Shown: in pieces, positions 20,801 through 29,202 of the stretch
Layout of the letters: each line of letters starts with the position of its first letter
How positions within the stretch are numbered: the first letter of the stretch is position 1
Source: Glycine soja
Taxonomy: Eukaryota; Streptophyta; Magnoliopsida; Fabales; Fabaceae
Direction: 5' to 3'
Assembly (NCBI RefSeq): GCF_004193775.1
Contig: NC_041016.1
Span: forward strand, 34,127,640-34,191,639
Length of the DNA stretch: 64,000 nucleotides
Made by a program: the position numbers and the translations under genes
Notes under the pieces: generated by a model
Database searches by the model: none
The model's input: the letters and a program-made list of their open reading frames with translations, nothing else
Told to the model about the DNA's origin: nothing

Positions 20801-23491
20801 TCTTTGTTTTCCATGTTTGGTATCTGTTTTAAAAAATAAAATTTCCGGGAAAGGTTTCCCGATATTTGTTTTTCGTAGGTTTTCCACAAAGTTTCCCATG
20901 GGAGGAGGTTAGAATCTTACTTTTCCAAGTTAAAATTTTCTTTTACTGCAGTAAAAACTATCATGTTACCCTTATCAAATTATTTAATGAGGTAAACAAT
21001 TTGATAAAAATATCATGTAACTCTTTGATTTTCAAGAAACTTATATAAATATTCCCAACAATATATATGGCCAATCAAATAAATTTTATTCGTATCCAGG
21101 AATCATGATTTCCGGGCATGAAAAAGCCTTTTTCCTACCAAATGCCCCCTAAGTGATTCACTTTGGGATCTTAAGTGTTTGCTTGAACAGTGGTTCTTAT
21201 TAAGGTTTGCTTAACACAAAAGATCTAGTGCATATTTAGAACTCTGATGGAAACTTAGTTCAGGGCTGTTATTCAGTTATGTGTAGAACATAACTGCTTT
21301 AAAAAACAATTCTATGTTAGAAACTTTAGGATTGTGCACAAAATATCTGGTTGTAGTTAGTTTTATATTAGAAACTGCTGGATGGAAGTTATAAAATTGG
21401 AAACACTGGAATCACACATAATACAGCGATACACTTGCTGTCTCAGACAAATCTCCCATCACACAGCAATAAACTTGCTGTCCCAGAGACAAAAGTCTCC
21501 TGTCCACATATTACTGCCAAATTACACTGCCTTCTATCAGATATACTCCTAATACACTATTAATATTTTCATGTTTTCACTAATAGCCATCCTTTCCATT
21601 TTAGACATGGTTTGTCTTTTCTATTTTATTCCATGGGAGGAGGGGGAAGGCAGAGCTGAAAAGTTCCTCTGATTTTTTTGGCAATATTTCTTTTCTGAGC
21701 TTACACCATTATTAAATTTGATGCAGGCCCTTGTTGCCAGAAACGATGGTGTTTGGAGCAAAGACCACGTTTCTGCTTTACGGAAGATTTGTCCTATGGT
21801 TAGCAATGAGATTACGTCTGAAGCATCTGCTGCGGAGGTTGAGGGATATGGTGCTTCAAAACTGACTGTTGACTCGGCTGTGAAATACTTGCAGCTTGCT
21901 AATAAGCTCTTCTCGCAAGCTGAGCTTTTTCATTTCTGTGCAAGCATTCTGGAACTTGTAATCCCAGTTTACAAAAGCAGGAGGGCTTATGGACAGTTGG
22001 CTAAATGTCACACATTACTTACTAATATCTATGAATCAATTCTTGAACAGGAATCTAGTCCAATTCCTTTCACAAATGCAACGTACTACAGGGTTGGATT
22101 TTATGGTGTTAGATTTGGGAAACTTGATAAAAAGGAGTATGTATATCGTGAGCCTCGTGATGTACGTCTAGGTGACATAATGGAAAAACTTAGTCACACA
22201 TACGAGTCTAGAATGGATGGTAATCACACTTTGCATATTATTCCAGATTCTAGACAAGTGAAGGCAGAGGAGTTGCAGCCTGGTGTCTGTTACCTTCAGA
22301 TTACTGCCGTTGATCCAGTAATGGAAGATGAGGATTTAGGAAGTAGGAGAGAAAGAATTTTCTCTCTCTCTACTGGAAGCATCCGAGCCCGCGTATTTGA
22401 CCGATTCTTGTTTGACACCCCATTTACCAAAAATGGCAAGACTCAAGGTGGATTGGAAGATCAATGGAAGAGACGCACTGTTCTTCGGACTGAGGGTTCT
22501 TTTCCTGCATTAGTAAATAGGTTATTGGTAATCAAATCCGAGTCCCTTGAGTTCTCTCCTGTAGAAAATGCAATCGGAATGATTGAAACACGAACCGCTG
22601 CCTTAAGAAATGAGCTTGAAGAGCCTCGAAGTTCAGAGGGGGATCAACTTCCAAGACTCCAGAGTCTACAAAGAATCCTACAAGGCAGTGTTGCAGTACA
22701 AGTATGTTTTACTGTTGGTTCTTATTACATTATGCATTTTTTAATTGTGGTTACAAGTTGTGTTCTGAAAACTAGACCAGGTCTGCCCGTCTGACTGGAA
22801 AACTGGTGAATCGGTTCAGTGTCCTTTCAATAAAGTACTGAACCGGTCTTGACAAAAACTGGTCAAATAATCAGAGAACCAGTCAAAACCTGGCAAAACC
22901 TTGGTTCTTCACGAGCCAATGAAAATTTCTTTATTTTTTTTAAAAAAAAATGAAAGATCAACCTAAAGTATTTGTCATTTTGTTTTTTGGTTCTAGATGT
23001 AAACTTGTTACTGTTAATGAATATTTTTGTGTATTTTTGAAACTTTATTTATTTTTTAGTTATGATATTATTATTATTATTACTTGTTTGGCCAGGGTTC
23101 TGAACCCATACCATATCTGGTTCAATGACCTAACCGGTTTTAAAAACATTGGTTGATAATTCTATTTTTGGCCTCCCAGATTTGAATATTTTACTTTTGG
23201 TCTTTCAATTCTGTCAGCACACTTCTCTTTGTGCAGGTGAATAGTGGAGTCTTGAGTGTCTGCACTGCCTTCTTGTCCGGGGAGCCTGCGACCAGGTTAC
23301 GATCACAGGAACTGCAGCAACTTATAGCTGCCCTTCTTGAGTTCATGGCTGTTTGTAAACGTGCCATCCGTGTACATTTCAGATTGATTGGTGAGGAAGA
23401 TCAGGATTTCCACACACAACTTGTAAATGGTTTCCAGTCACTGACAGCAGAGTTATCACATTACATTCCTGCCATTCTCTCAGAGCTATGA
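2731..23491 (+). CDS. SPK1: SPIKE1 (DOCK-family ROP GEF), C-terminal 971 codons, 11 exons
   Basis: SPIKE1 activates ROP (plant Rho) GTPases by nucleotide exchange and controls actin organisation, cell shape and trichome/pavement-cell morphogenesis (established for Arabidopsis SPK1). Exons by coordinate: 2731-2861, 3270-3345, 3460-3570, 4223-4405, 4594-4737, 4893-5066, 5341-5688, 5786-6118, 7039-7224, 21727-22701, 23237-23491. All visible introns are GT-AG, and the phases join to 2916 nt with a TGA at 23489-23491. The family protein is about 1830 residues, so roughly 860 N-terminal residues, including the DHR1 lipid-binding domain, lie upstream of the window. DHR2 occupies about the last 450 residues: lobe A (YKLAMAFAPVPDLH... 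EAAQCAVAVAGV), lobe B (YYRVGFYG... REPRD) and lobe C with the GSVAVQVNSG segment that carries the nucleotide-sensor region. No premature stop is seen. The gene looks functional despite a 14.5-kb transposon-filled intron. Identification is by recognition of the protein, not by a search. Confidence 0.95.
3270..3345 (+). CDS. SPK1: SPK1 exon 2 of window
   Basis: A 76-nt exon. Its first base completes the split Arg codon; it then reads NYLSSVLIQELFVTWDHEDL and ends ...RAK before gtgagt. The acceptor is ttggtatag. Confidence 0.93.
3460..3570 (+). CDS. SPK1: SPK1 exon 3 of window
   Basis: A 37-codon exon, phase 0 at both ends (AARILVVLLCKHEFDVRYQK...LVGQ). The acceptor is ccattgtag and the donor gtgtat. 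Confidence 0.93.
4223..4405 (+). CDS. SPK1: SPK1 exon 4 of window
   Basis: A 61-codon exon, phase 0 (ILDEMPVFYNLNSVEKREVS...LLLFE). The acceptor is gtcttttcag. The donor gttaca is weaker than its neighbours. The preceding 652-bp intron (3571-4222) holds no feature I recognise. Confidence 0.93.
4594..4737 (+). CDS. SPK1: SPK1 exon 5 of window
   Basis: A 48-codon exon (HKKPADGMLLGSSSRNPVGE...SRQEVR), rich in Ser, Pro and Gly, which suggests a flexible linker. The acceptor is gttttacag and the donor gtgagc. Confidence 0.92.
4893..5066 (+). CDS. SPK1: SPK1 exon 6 of window
   Basis: A 58-codon exon, phase 0 (PQGTPDNGYLWQRVNSQLSS...RQKL). It continues the low-complexity linker into a helical segment. 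The acceptor is ttgttgcag and the donor gtacac. Confidence 0.92.
5341..5688 (+). CDS. SPK1: SPK1 exon 7 of window
   Basis: A 116-codon exon, phase 0 (ELWEENLSAFISLQALEVTE...GLQILVR). It is helical, repeat-like scaffold typical of the DOCK middle region. The acceptor is tatgatgtag and the donor gtatgt. Confidence 0.93.
5786..6118 (+). CDS. SPK1: SPK1 exon 8 of window
   Basis: A 111-codon exon, phase 0 (SSFHYFMQTARLRVMLIITL...GSLEHALL). It contains a charged stretch (SGEARRLRKSVDEMKDETKN) just before the DHR2 region. The acceptor is tttgtgcag and the donor gtgagt. Confidence 0.93.
6566..6899. repeat. Inverted repeat (foldback/MITE-like) in SPK1 intron
   Basis: Left arm 6566-6620 and right arm 6845-6899 are imperfect inverted copies of about 55 bp. 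They share taagtgggg at the outer ends and ttgagttaggccc at the inner ends. The spacer is about 225 bp. I could not define a target duplication. It lies in the 920-bp intron between exons 8 and 9. Confidence 0.7.
7039..7224 (+). CDS. SPK1: SPK1 exon 9 of window (DHR2 lobe A)
   Basis: A 62-codon exon, phase 0 (APMMTMDRYAAAESFYKLAM...AVAVAGVVMQ). Its paired helices with the WAEAAQCAVAVAG motif match DHR2 lobe A, the dimerisation lobe of DOCK exchange factors. The donor gtaaag opens the 14.5-kb intron, which therefore splits lobe A. Confidence 0.94.
7225..7967 (+). other. Older intron sequence with possible LTR remnant
   Basis: Non-coding. At 7600-7740 the phrase atttaacgtggtt(c) recurs three times in variant form with 'cctcat' spacers, a pattern seen in old copia-type LTR/leader sequence. 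No termini or target duplication found, so the class is uncertain. Confidence 0.35.
8239..8384 (+). mobile_element. 146-bp LINE 3' UTR fragment
   Basis: Only a LINE 3' UTR (…gtacccctggtactg…cttcc) plus an A-run (8376-8384). It is flanked by the exact 16-bp duplication attatgacgaattgct at 8223-8238 and 8385-8400. It is inserted in the RNase H-like part of the minus-strand LINE. Confidence 0.92.
8548..8882 (-). pseudogene. LINE ORF2 C-terminus with RNase H-like segment
   Basis: 8697-8882 reads the linker after the zinc-binding region (LASQVWCHLVHSNFRATFFT... WTAIWADACHPIWT). 8548-8742 reads an RNase H-type segment (DAENNASCGGLIRDANGRFT). The two are in different frames. Further RNase H-like residues (SSRQVHVRHIY) follow toward 8100 after the small LINE insert. 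Confidence 0.7.
9413..10255 (-). pseudogene. LINE B thumb and zinc-binding region
   Basis: 280 codons starting WVKWDTMCLPKEKGGLGIRD and continuing through the conserved LLGKRGWNLFHHQGKLWARV to the CPFCRNNEEDAAHLFFNC zinc-binding motif (zf-RVT type). A one-frame break separates it from the RT core (10256-10273) and from the tail ORF at 9179-9403 (TWTIWQHRNRIVFSND). Confidence 0.85.
10274..10828 (-). pseudogene. LINE B reverse transcriptase core
   Basis: 184 open codons: FNIVAECLNGLMREAVEKN, active site LQYVDDTIFFG (YADD in many relatives), FELVSGLKINFTKSSFGPIG, YLGIPIGANPRRCELW and KWKQRRISFEGRVTLIKSV. Upstream, the palm segment with VDYEKAYD (10870-10930) is joined by a deletion of about 60 residues with a frame change near 10850. 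Confidence 0.85.
11065..11607 (-). pseudogene. LINE ORF2 piece downstream of RT
   Basis: 180 codons: YVIRGKYARHG, then FWTVGNGNSVDVWHDKWEDR, ending ERVRAFIWQLKHNRCM at the junction with LINE B. It differs from LINE B in sequence and so represents a second LINE family. The upstream RT piece is across the MITE (11817-12260: FADDLLLCSQAK, MNKACLMKLGWAIRNR). Confidence 0.8.
11624..11813. mobile_element. 190-bp MITE inside LINE
   Basis: Terminal inverted repeats: gggcctgtttgtttaaa at the left, and the right end reads ggatccatttgtttaaa on the opposite strand. TAT flanks both ends (11621-11623, 11814-11816), a possible 3-bp duplication. Non-coding and AT-rich. Size, ends and short duplication resemble PIF/Harbinger-derived MITEs; the class is inference. 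Confidence 0.7.
12274..12972 (+). other. Older SPK1 intron sequence
   Basis: AT-rich and non-coding. From about 12714 (ggagcgtttgtttcaag) onward, and resuming at 20633-20745 after the LINE, there are repeated gggaat/cattcc motifs and a tcaaacatggg phrase. These could be the two ends of an old hAT-like small element into which the LINE inserted. I could not define its termini. Confidence 0.35.
13160..14236 (+). pseudogene. LINE ORF1 (RRM-type), broken
   Basis: 13170-13330 reads an RNA-recognition motif in interrupted frames: FPKDMGGKDLWFEFKKWGDV, then RYGFMRFKRVENARELERQM. The last part, 13883-14236, is open (RLDRARVLIKTSWPPTINHT; INGVDYVVMIVEELCYNY), a segment typical of legume LINE ORF1 C-termini. 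ORF1 proteins bind LINE RNA. In-frame stops at about 13156 and 13277 show it is dead. Confidence 0.7.
14300..15757 (+). pseudogene. LINE ORF2 reverse transcriptase, first part
   Basis: Read in pieces: EEKLRKQLQEELWVAAISIE, SRWIKEGDCKSRYFHLM, LTLIPKVHDPQGLNEYIPIS, DERQTAFMEVKHMLHNMVIA, FKVDYEKAYD, then the active site LQYADDMVFFG (15457-15489) and FELVSGLKINFAKNKFGAIG. It stops where the gypsy element interrupts it at 15766. Several single-base frame breaks and stops. Confidence 0.85.
15766..16278 (-). repeat. 3' LTR of non-autonomous gypsy element
   Basis: 513 bp. Carries several ccttctccacttgggcctt units near the right end, one unit more than the other LTR. A purine-rich tract (minus strand) abuts it at 16279. 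Confidence 0.88.
16176..17078 (-). CDS. gag/pol deletion-fusion ORF, 300 aa
   Basis: One open frame: an N-terminal gag-like part (MARAGDNGGVYHQLDESQRL), a charged region with repeated KSDT/ESDT peptides, a segment from just before RT (LLQEFKNVFPKEIPHGLPPS, GIEHQVDLLPGASL), then the end of integrase (VEYVKRLYDQVKVQIAKKNE, LEPGD) joined to a pol C-terminal piece (LRTNVFQEGGNDENH). Protease, RT core, RNase H and catalytic integrase are missing through internal deletions that kept the frame. The last about 35 codons run into the 3' LTR. It may be translated as a gag-like protein; function unknown. Confidence 0.75.
   Translation of the reverse strand: MARAGDNGGVYHQLDESQRLFLDAWTTQMQRLLNRNKEEPYRRIAKSSSFTLKPLSPRKVCDDQIRMREKREQEKENSEAPQRNMKKKSDTPEEKSDTHKRESDTHERKFNYFAEASEVRKVLPAHEPLNLQYCKDSKISTDNSNEFTISISPSVQPLLQEFKNVFPKEIPHGLPPSRGIEHQVDLLPGASLPNRPTYKSNPQETQRKDAHAKVEYVKRLYDQVKVQIAKKNENYAKQANKKRKEVVLEPGDDPGHLRTNVFQEGGNDENHETGQIQAKGPSGEGQRPKWRRTKPPSGEG
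17290..17560 (-). repeat. Degenerate short repeats in gypsy leader
   Basis: The phrase gatttggataacagat recurs about ten times in variant form between the fusion ORF and the primer site. No coding content; part of the element's untranslated leader. Confidence 0.7.
18051..18412 (-). repeat. Extra partial LTR with its own primer site and 4x36-bp repeats
   Basis: Matches the primer-site-proximal part of the LTR. A second TGGTATCAGAGC (minus strand) lies at 18037-18048. Inside it a 36-bp unit (gacgccacttccagtgaagg...) occurs four times, from about 18106 to 18249; the outer LTRs have one unit. An AC-rich leader of aagaacaagacgcaaac-type repeats lies on both sides (17830-18035, 18415-18640). Confidence 0.85.
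18716..19206 (-). repeat. 5' LTR of non-autonomous gypsy element
   Basis: 491 bp, nearly identical to 15766-16278. The primer-binding site lies at 18702-18713 (minus strand TGGTATCAGAGC), two bases from the LTR. Confidence 0.9.
19330..20134 (+). pseudogene. LINE ORF2 continuation with zinc-binding region
   Basis: Resumes after the gypsy insert: DSDQQKIAWVDWEAICLPWD, then LWAKVLDSRYGSWRSLDEPR (19469 on) and, after a stop near 19737, the C-rich motif CYPFCRICDEDASHLFFSC (about 20047-20103). A degraded tail follows to about 20470. Confidence 0.82.
20749..21149. mobile_element. 401-bp MITE-like element
   Basis: Ends are inverted: ggggtgtttggtagg at the left, and the right end on the other strand reads gggggcatttggtagg. 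Non-coding. Flanks are ctta/taag, compatible with a short TA-rich duplication but not decisive. PIF/Harbinger affinity is inference. Confidence 0.65.
21727..22701 (+). CDS. SPK1: SPK1 exon 10 of window (DHR2 core)
   Basis: The largest exon: 325 codons, phase 0. It starts ALVARNDGVWSKDHVSALRK after ttgatgcag and ends GSVAVQ before gtatgt. It carries the rest of lobe A, lobe B (YYRVGFYGVRFGK, YREPRDVRLGDIMEKL) and the first half of lobe C (WKRRTVLRTEGSFPALVNRL; SPVENAIGMIETRTAAL), the Rho-GTPase contact and exchange core in DOCK proteins. It is very well conserved and uninterrupted. Confidence 0.96.
23237..23491 (+). CDS. SPK1: SPK1 last exon (end of DHR2 lobe C)
   Basis: 84 codons plus TGA. 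It continues lobe C (VNSGVLSVCTAFLSGEPATR... LIAALLEFMAVCKRAIRVH) and ends HYIPAILSEL. The acceptor is ctttgtgcag. The intron before it (22702-23236) contains clustered ACCGGTT-type motifs at about 22770-23150 that look like an old small transposon, class not determined. Confidence 0.95.
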   Translation: MNSGVLSVCTAFLSGEPATRLRSQELQQLIAALLEFMAVCKRAIRVHFRLIGEEDQDFHTQLVNGFQSLTAELSHYIPAILSEL

Positions 23492-24892
23492 CAAGTGTTT
23501 GCCTCTTAATATTTTGCTTCGATTTGTTCATATTGTAGTCTCCTCATTCCCTTTCACCCTCTTTCTATCGCTTGCAAAGATGTGTAATTGAATTTGCATC
23601 ATGGTTCGTATACTTAGAATTATGCGAACCAGGTGATTCAGGAAAAACACGAATCGTCCTGTTTGTGTATCATGATGTTTCTAGTTTCCCCACTTTCCCC
23701 TTTTTAGTTTGTGGTGCGGGGAATGCCATTTGTGTAATATTTTAATTGTTTAAGTTGTTTAGCCATACAGCTATTGTGAATGATTACTATGTAGTATACC
23801 TTAGAATTCTGCATTTTAGGGCGTTTGTGTAGTGGAGTGGATTAAGTGTAACTGACAGTTAAATAAATACATGAAAAACTATTAGTAATTCTTGGTAAAT
23901 GATTGTAAGTATAAACCTAAATATATTTACAATTGATAAATATTTCATGCATTTAACAAGTCAGGGAAATCTTATGCAATTGAGCAGAAAAAATTTAGAT
24001 ATTGTTTTTAATTCATGAAATTTTATAAATCATAGTAATGAAGATAATTAAAATTTTATCTTTATCTTTGCGAGATAAATCTTATGCAATTGAGCATGAA
24101 AATTTTAGAGGATTTTTTGTTATTTATAATTCATAAAATTATATAAATAGTAATTTAAGTTAATCAGAATAATTAATCTTACAATTTGTTAATAAGTGCG
24201 ATGAGTTTTCAAAATATACTAATTGAACTATTTTTTCCTCTTATTATCACCATTCACCAAATAACATTGGGTGTTTATAATAATGTTTCAAAATCGGACG
24301 GAATTGTTCAAGATATTGGTTCAAAGCTTAATAATTTGATTTTGTTTGAGTTGTGATGAAACTGGTAAGTTGTGATGAAACTGGTAATATGGATGATAAA
24401 ATATAATATTATAACTTGATAGCGCTAATATGTAATTATAACCTACAAGTGTCTGATATCTAATCTATTAACTGTATATATGAATAAGTTATTTAATTTT
24501 TTTGGAAAAAAATAAAACAAACTTGTTTAATAATTAATTTAAATAATTTCTTATCAAATGTAAAGGTGCTTCTTATTAATAAATATATTAGAAAAGATAT
24601 ATATTATATGGTCTTAATATTTATATAATATTAAAATGTTAAACTCACTTAAAATTGTATAAATATTTATATCCTAAATATATTTATAATTATATCCATG
24701 TTACTCTACATACAAAATATTTTATTTTTATTATATTTTTAAGTTTTTTAATTACTATCATTCCTAGATCAACCTATTATGCTTTTTCACAATTATTTAA
24801 ATATCTAACTTCTAATAAATAATTATTTAATAAATATTAAGTTTAAAAAAATATTTATTAGTAATTTTAGATATAAAATTAGAAATCTGATA
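23492..24892 (+). other. SPK1 3' flank and AT-rich intergenic DNA
   Basis: The first about 200 bp are probably the SPK1 3' UTR; no clear AATAAA is close to the stop. The rest is AT-rich with no coding signal. The phrase aaatcttatgcaattgagca recurs at about 23968 and 24068, a small local duplication. Confidence 0.6.
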
Positions 24893-26465
24893 TGTAACAC
24901 CCTGAAATTTCATTTTTCATTTATTTTTTCTACACATGTTAATTGTATAAGTTTAGAGTAAGTTATATTTATTTATTTTTTGTGTAAATAACTCATTTTA
25001 GTTAGTTAGCAGAAATTTAGAAACTTCCTAAATAAAAAAATTTCAGTTGTAGCGATATTGCATCACACATTGAGCGACAATGTAATTTAACTTTGTATAA
25101 GAGTATTCTCTGTGTGAGGACCACTCTAGGTACATGTATTCCTAGGGAGATTAGTGCAACAACCTATACGATTAAGATAAAATTTACTAGTTTAGGTAAA
25201 AAGTAAAAATACCCATTTTGGCAAACCCTATTCCTTCCATTTTTGATAGTTTTGCAAAAAGTAAAACTACCCATTTGTTGTATACCTTGACACATTTAAA
25301 TTGGCAGCGAAAGGGGTCATTCAAGTGTCACCAAGCCTTGTCAATTGAAGCCTAACCATAGCTTATTAGTCTTTGTGAGAAAAAAAATCTTTTGGTGCCA
25401 TTATCCCTTCATTTTGCACGAATTCAAACTTGAGGGGGTGGAGTTCAACTGTGCTTCTTCTTCTTTCAAGCTGGTTCTTAGTGTTCTTGAGCTTAGGTAA
25501 ATGAGCTCCATTCTTCATCCTAGACTTGATTCCTCTTCATTCTCTTGTTCTAGTTTCTCTAATAACTTGGAACAGTCATTTTGTTTTACTTATGAAGGGA
25601 AACTTTGAAAAAATTGAATATTCTTCATTCTCCTTCAAAATTTCATGAGTTCATCAAGAGGTAAGGGGGGATCTCAATCTCCAACTCTTGAACCATGTGC
25701 TTGTTGTTGAACTTCCTTGAACATGTTGCATTGAAATTTTTGAGCTTGTTTTCATGTCTTGAATTTGTGTGCTGAGTTATTTTCCTCGAGTTTTTTATGC
25801 TAAAAATGAGTTATTTGCATGTTAAAACATAAAGTTAGCCTAAATTTCACTTAAATCGAAGTTTCCTAGCAAAAGTTACAAATAAAACAAGTTTAAGGAC
25901 CTTTAGTAAAATGAAAAGTCTGTCACTAATTTGGACTAAGAGTTACAAAAATATAAACCATTTTTATTAAAGCTTTGACCTAAAAATGAGTTTCTTAGGT
26001 TTGAAAATGTAGGGTAGCATATAAGATTTGCAAATATCCGACTATCGAAACATCGAGAGCGCTAAAAATAAGTTAGGAGCAAAACTTTGGAAAATGAGCG
26101 ATAGAGCGATTTTAAACATTAGATAGCTTAAACTTGGAATCTGTGCCTCTATATAAATTATCTTAGAATTATTTATTTTTTGGAATTGCTGATTTATTTA
26201 CTATTGTATTGTTGAGATAAATGCAAGATCTATGACTGATGCATGTTTTGAAATTGTGATGATTCTCTACAGATAAAATTACTGAAATGCACGCCTGTAT
26301 TTTATTATGATTATTGAATGATAAGACCGGAAAAGTGTGAACTCTGGTAATTATATTGTCATTTTTATTTGTATGCGCTGTGGTTTGGGTCTAGAGGTGT
26401 TTAACCCTCGGCAAATTGTTTGCTCTATTTGGTTAGATAGCTATGATTACAACCGTTATTTTCTA

Positions 26466-26506
<41 letters not shown>

Positions 26507-27792
26507 CTTGTTTGTACATGTTCGTTGATGTACGTGGTACGATAACTGCGCACGCGATGCGGTGGCAAGGTTCAAGAGGACTGGATAGAGAATAAAAGAA
26601 CCAGTGGTTCTATTTCCTTTTGTGAAAACGAGATTGCGTTGAGGAAGTGGAAGATGGATAGAGATACACTGGGGTGTAGGGGGTGGAGAGGCTTGAAGAA
26701 CCTAGGGGAATTAGGCAATGGTGACTACTCGATAATTGGTGCAATCATTTAGCGCGAGTAACTGACAAACCTCACTTTGCTACTCCTAACGAGCTCTGAG
26801 ACTATGTGTTTTGAGTTGGAGATAATGGGTTGATGTACGATGTATTTGTATGTAGCGATCACTCCCGACTGTCATCCATATGATTTTTGTAAGACCATTA
26901 AGACCTCGAAGGAATGATGGTAGTGATTGGGCCCTATTGTGAATTAAGTGTGATATTACATGCTTAGGATGCAAAGTATTGTTTGTTTAGATGACCACAC
27001 GTAGGGTTACGTAGGTTGTATGTTTTAATTTTGTTTGTCATTGCCTTTTGTTTGTGGTGTTTAAGGACCAGAGGACTCACCTTTGCAACCACCAATTTCA
27101 AGGGGAGGTCATGGAACATTAGTAGAGGATGCTTAGATGGATTAGTAACTACCGCTACAGCTACACGATGGAGGAAGAGGCATGCCTCCACACATATTTT
27201 GGATACATCTGGTGCCGCGTTTTGCTGGTAGATGAGCCCCATGTGCCACTAATCACCATTGAGGCAAATGCTTTGTATCACTACCCGTTCGATCGTACCT
27301 CTGAGTGTGATATTACCCATATCATTTCTTACTACGATTACTTTTAGCTTGCGCGACAGGACAACCTACTGCAATTCTTGCAGCAGTTCTTTGGGCACGA
27401 TGTCAACGAGAGGCCTACTAGATCTACCTTTCGCTAGGACACGACTGTTGAAGTTCAAGAGGATGTGGGAGATTTAGTGATAATGGGGATCTAACGCCGT
27501 TCGATATAACCTTTTATTGGGATGTTATCGGTGAAGAGATACTTGAGGGATAGATGCTTTCATCCGATGAGGAATGTGATTCCTCGGGAGATGAGAGCGA
27601 CCCTTCTGAAGATATGACTTTGCCCTAGGTTGTTGTGGGTTTGGGGTAGTGACGACTTTGAGTGTAGGATTTTTTTTTCTCGTTTTGATGTATATTTGGG
27701 GTGAGAAGATTTCTATACTTAGTCATAATATTTTGTTGTATAAAACCTTTTGACGATACTGTGTGATGTTTTTAGATTGGGAGGGGGCGGGT
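24893..27792 (+). mobile_element. Possible degenerate long-LTR element
   Basis: Starts tgtaacaccctgaaatttc, a common start of plant gypsy LTRs. It ends at a purine tract (gggagggggcggg, about 27779-27791) followed by tgtaatgattc. A short open stretch near 27240-27360 and an acidic one near 27560-27625 (DEECDSSGDESDPSEDM) are not assignable. No matching LTR pair or target duplication seen, so this is a weak call. Confidence 0.35.
26467..26503. repeat. TA microsatellite
   Basis: About 18 TA units. Confidence 0.95.
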
Positions 27793-28297
27793 TGTAATGA
27801 TTCTAGGACACTTATGTTAAACCTTTAGAGTCGTTGAGACTCAATATAGATGTTTACTATTTCTTCTAATTTTTATCATTTAATTTTTGTGCAAGTTATT
27901 TCTTTATAATCTGTAATTTATTATAGCGTTGCATAAGGACAAAAGAAAAATGGTAACAACTTTCAAAAAGTTTATTATTTTTTATTACACATTTTGACAA
28001 TACCTTTTATTCATGAACATTTAATTATATGTACACGTTTTATTCAAGCACAATAAATATATATGCATACATATTCCTTCTTTTCCCAAAAGAAAAAATA
28101 TATTGAGATATTTTATCAACTTAGAGATAGAAACTAAAATTTAGTGACACATATTTCACAATATTTATTATTTAAACAATTTTAAAACTATATTTTAGAA
28201 AAAAATTGAGGGGTTACATGATCTACTACTAGAAAAAAATAATCAAATATTAACTCAAAAAAATATTTTTCTTTATTATTTTTTAATTTTAAATTTT

Positions 28298-28425
<128 letters not shown>

Positions 28426-29170
28426 GAGGGAGTCCTACGCCCTGCTGCCTTGAATCCGTCCCTGCATAGTTGACACTCCATTGCTTCTATATATTTACAT
28501 TTAACAAGATATTGACCTCCGTGTTGCGCAAGTTTGTAAAAAATGTATATGGTGTAATTTGGTGATATTAGAAATATTTAAAAAATAAATAAAATTGATG
28601 AATATTAAAGTATATGTCAGAAATAAATAAAGAAGCATAATAACATTTAAGCATAGATAACATATATTTTATTTATTAATTAAACTTTAGGAGATGAAGA
28701 TTTTAGAATAATGGATGAGGCAACCGTAAGTACAATATATTGGTAAATTATGCCTGAATCATTTTTAAGACATGAGGTTGTTATCTTGTTAAATTGTATG
28801 ATTTAAAAGTTATTTTAAATTGTAGTGTATTGGTAATTATGCATGAGTCATTTGAATTTAGTTATATTTTTAAAGTATAAATTTAAATTTTTATTCTGGA
28901 TTTAATAACTGATTTAAACTAATTTAAATATTTTTTTAAAGTATCATACATACAATAAAGATAATAATAATGTAAGGAAATCTAACTTAGTATGTTGGAC
29001 AGATCATGAGTTATTGTTCGGACATTGTTTTTGATTTCCATTGATAAAAAAGAAAGAGAACCATAATGAATTTAAAATTTGTATTAAAGTAAAGGGAAAT
29101 TTGAAATTTTATTAACAATGTTGTTACAATTTGTAATCAGTATAATTTTAAATTATATTTAAGTAGTAGT

Positions 29171-29198
<28 letters not shown>
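29171..29198. repeat. TA microsatellite
   Basis: 14 TA units. Confidence 0.95.

Positions 29199-29202
<4 letters not shown>

Larger units (their letters stand above)
7225..21726 (+). other. SPK1: Giant SPK1 intron loaded with nested transposons
   Basis: A 14502-bp GT-AG intron between exons 9 and 10 of the window. Removing the two LINE insertions defined by target duplications (7978-12263 and 12990-20615) leaves about 2.6 kb of older intron: 7225-7977, 12264-12989 and 20616-21726. The inserted LINEs lie in opposite orientations. The second contains an antisense gypsy element, so the SPK1 pre-mRNA must carry retroelement sequence of both polarities. Confidence 0.9.

Noticed and set aside
26964..27477. 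Overlapping ORFs on both strands near 27 kb as a possible gene
   Set aside because: No family recognised, several frames open at once and no splice or start context; kept only as part of a weak degenerate-LTR call.
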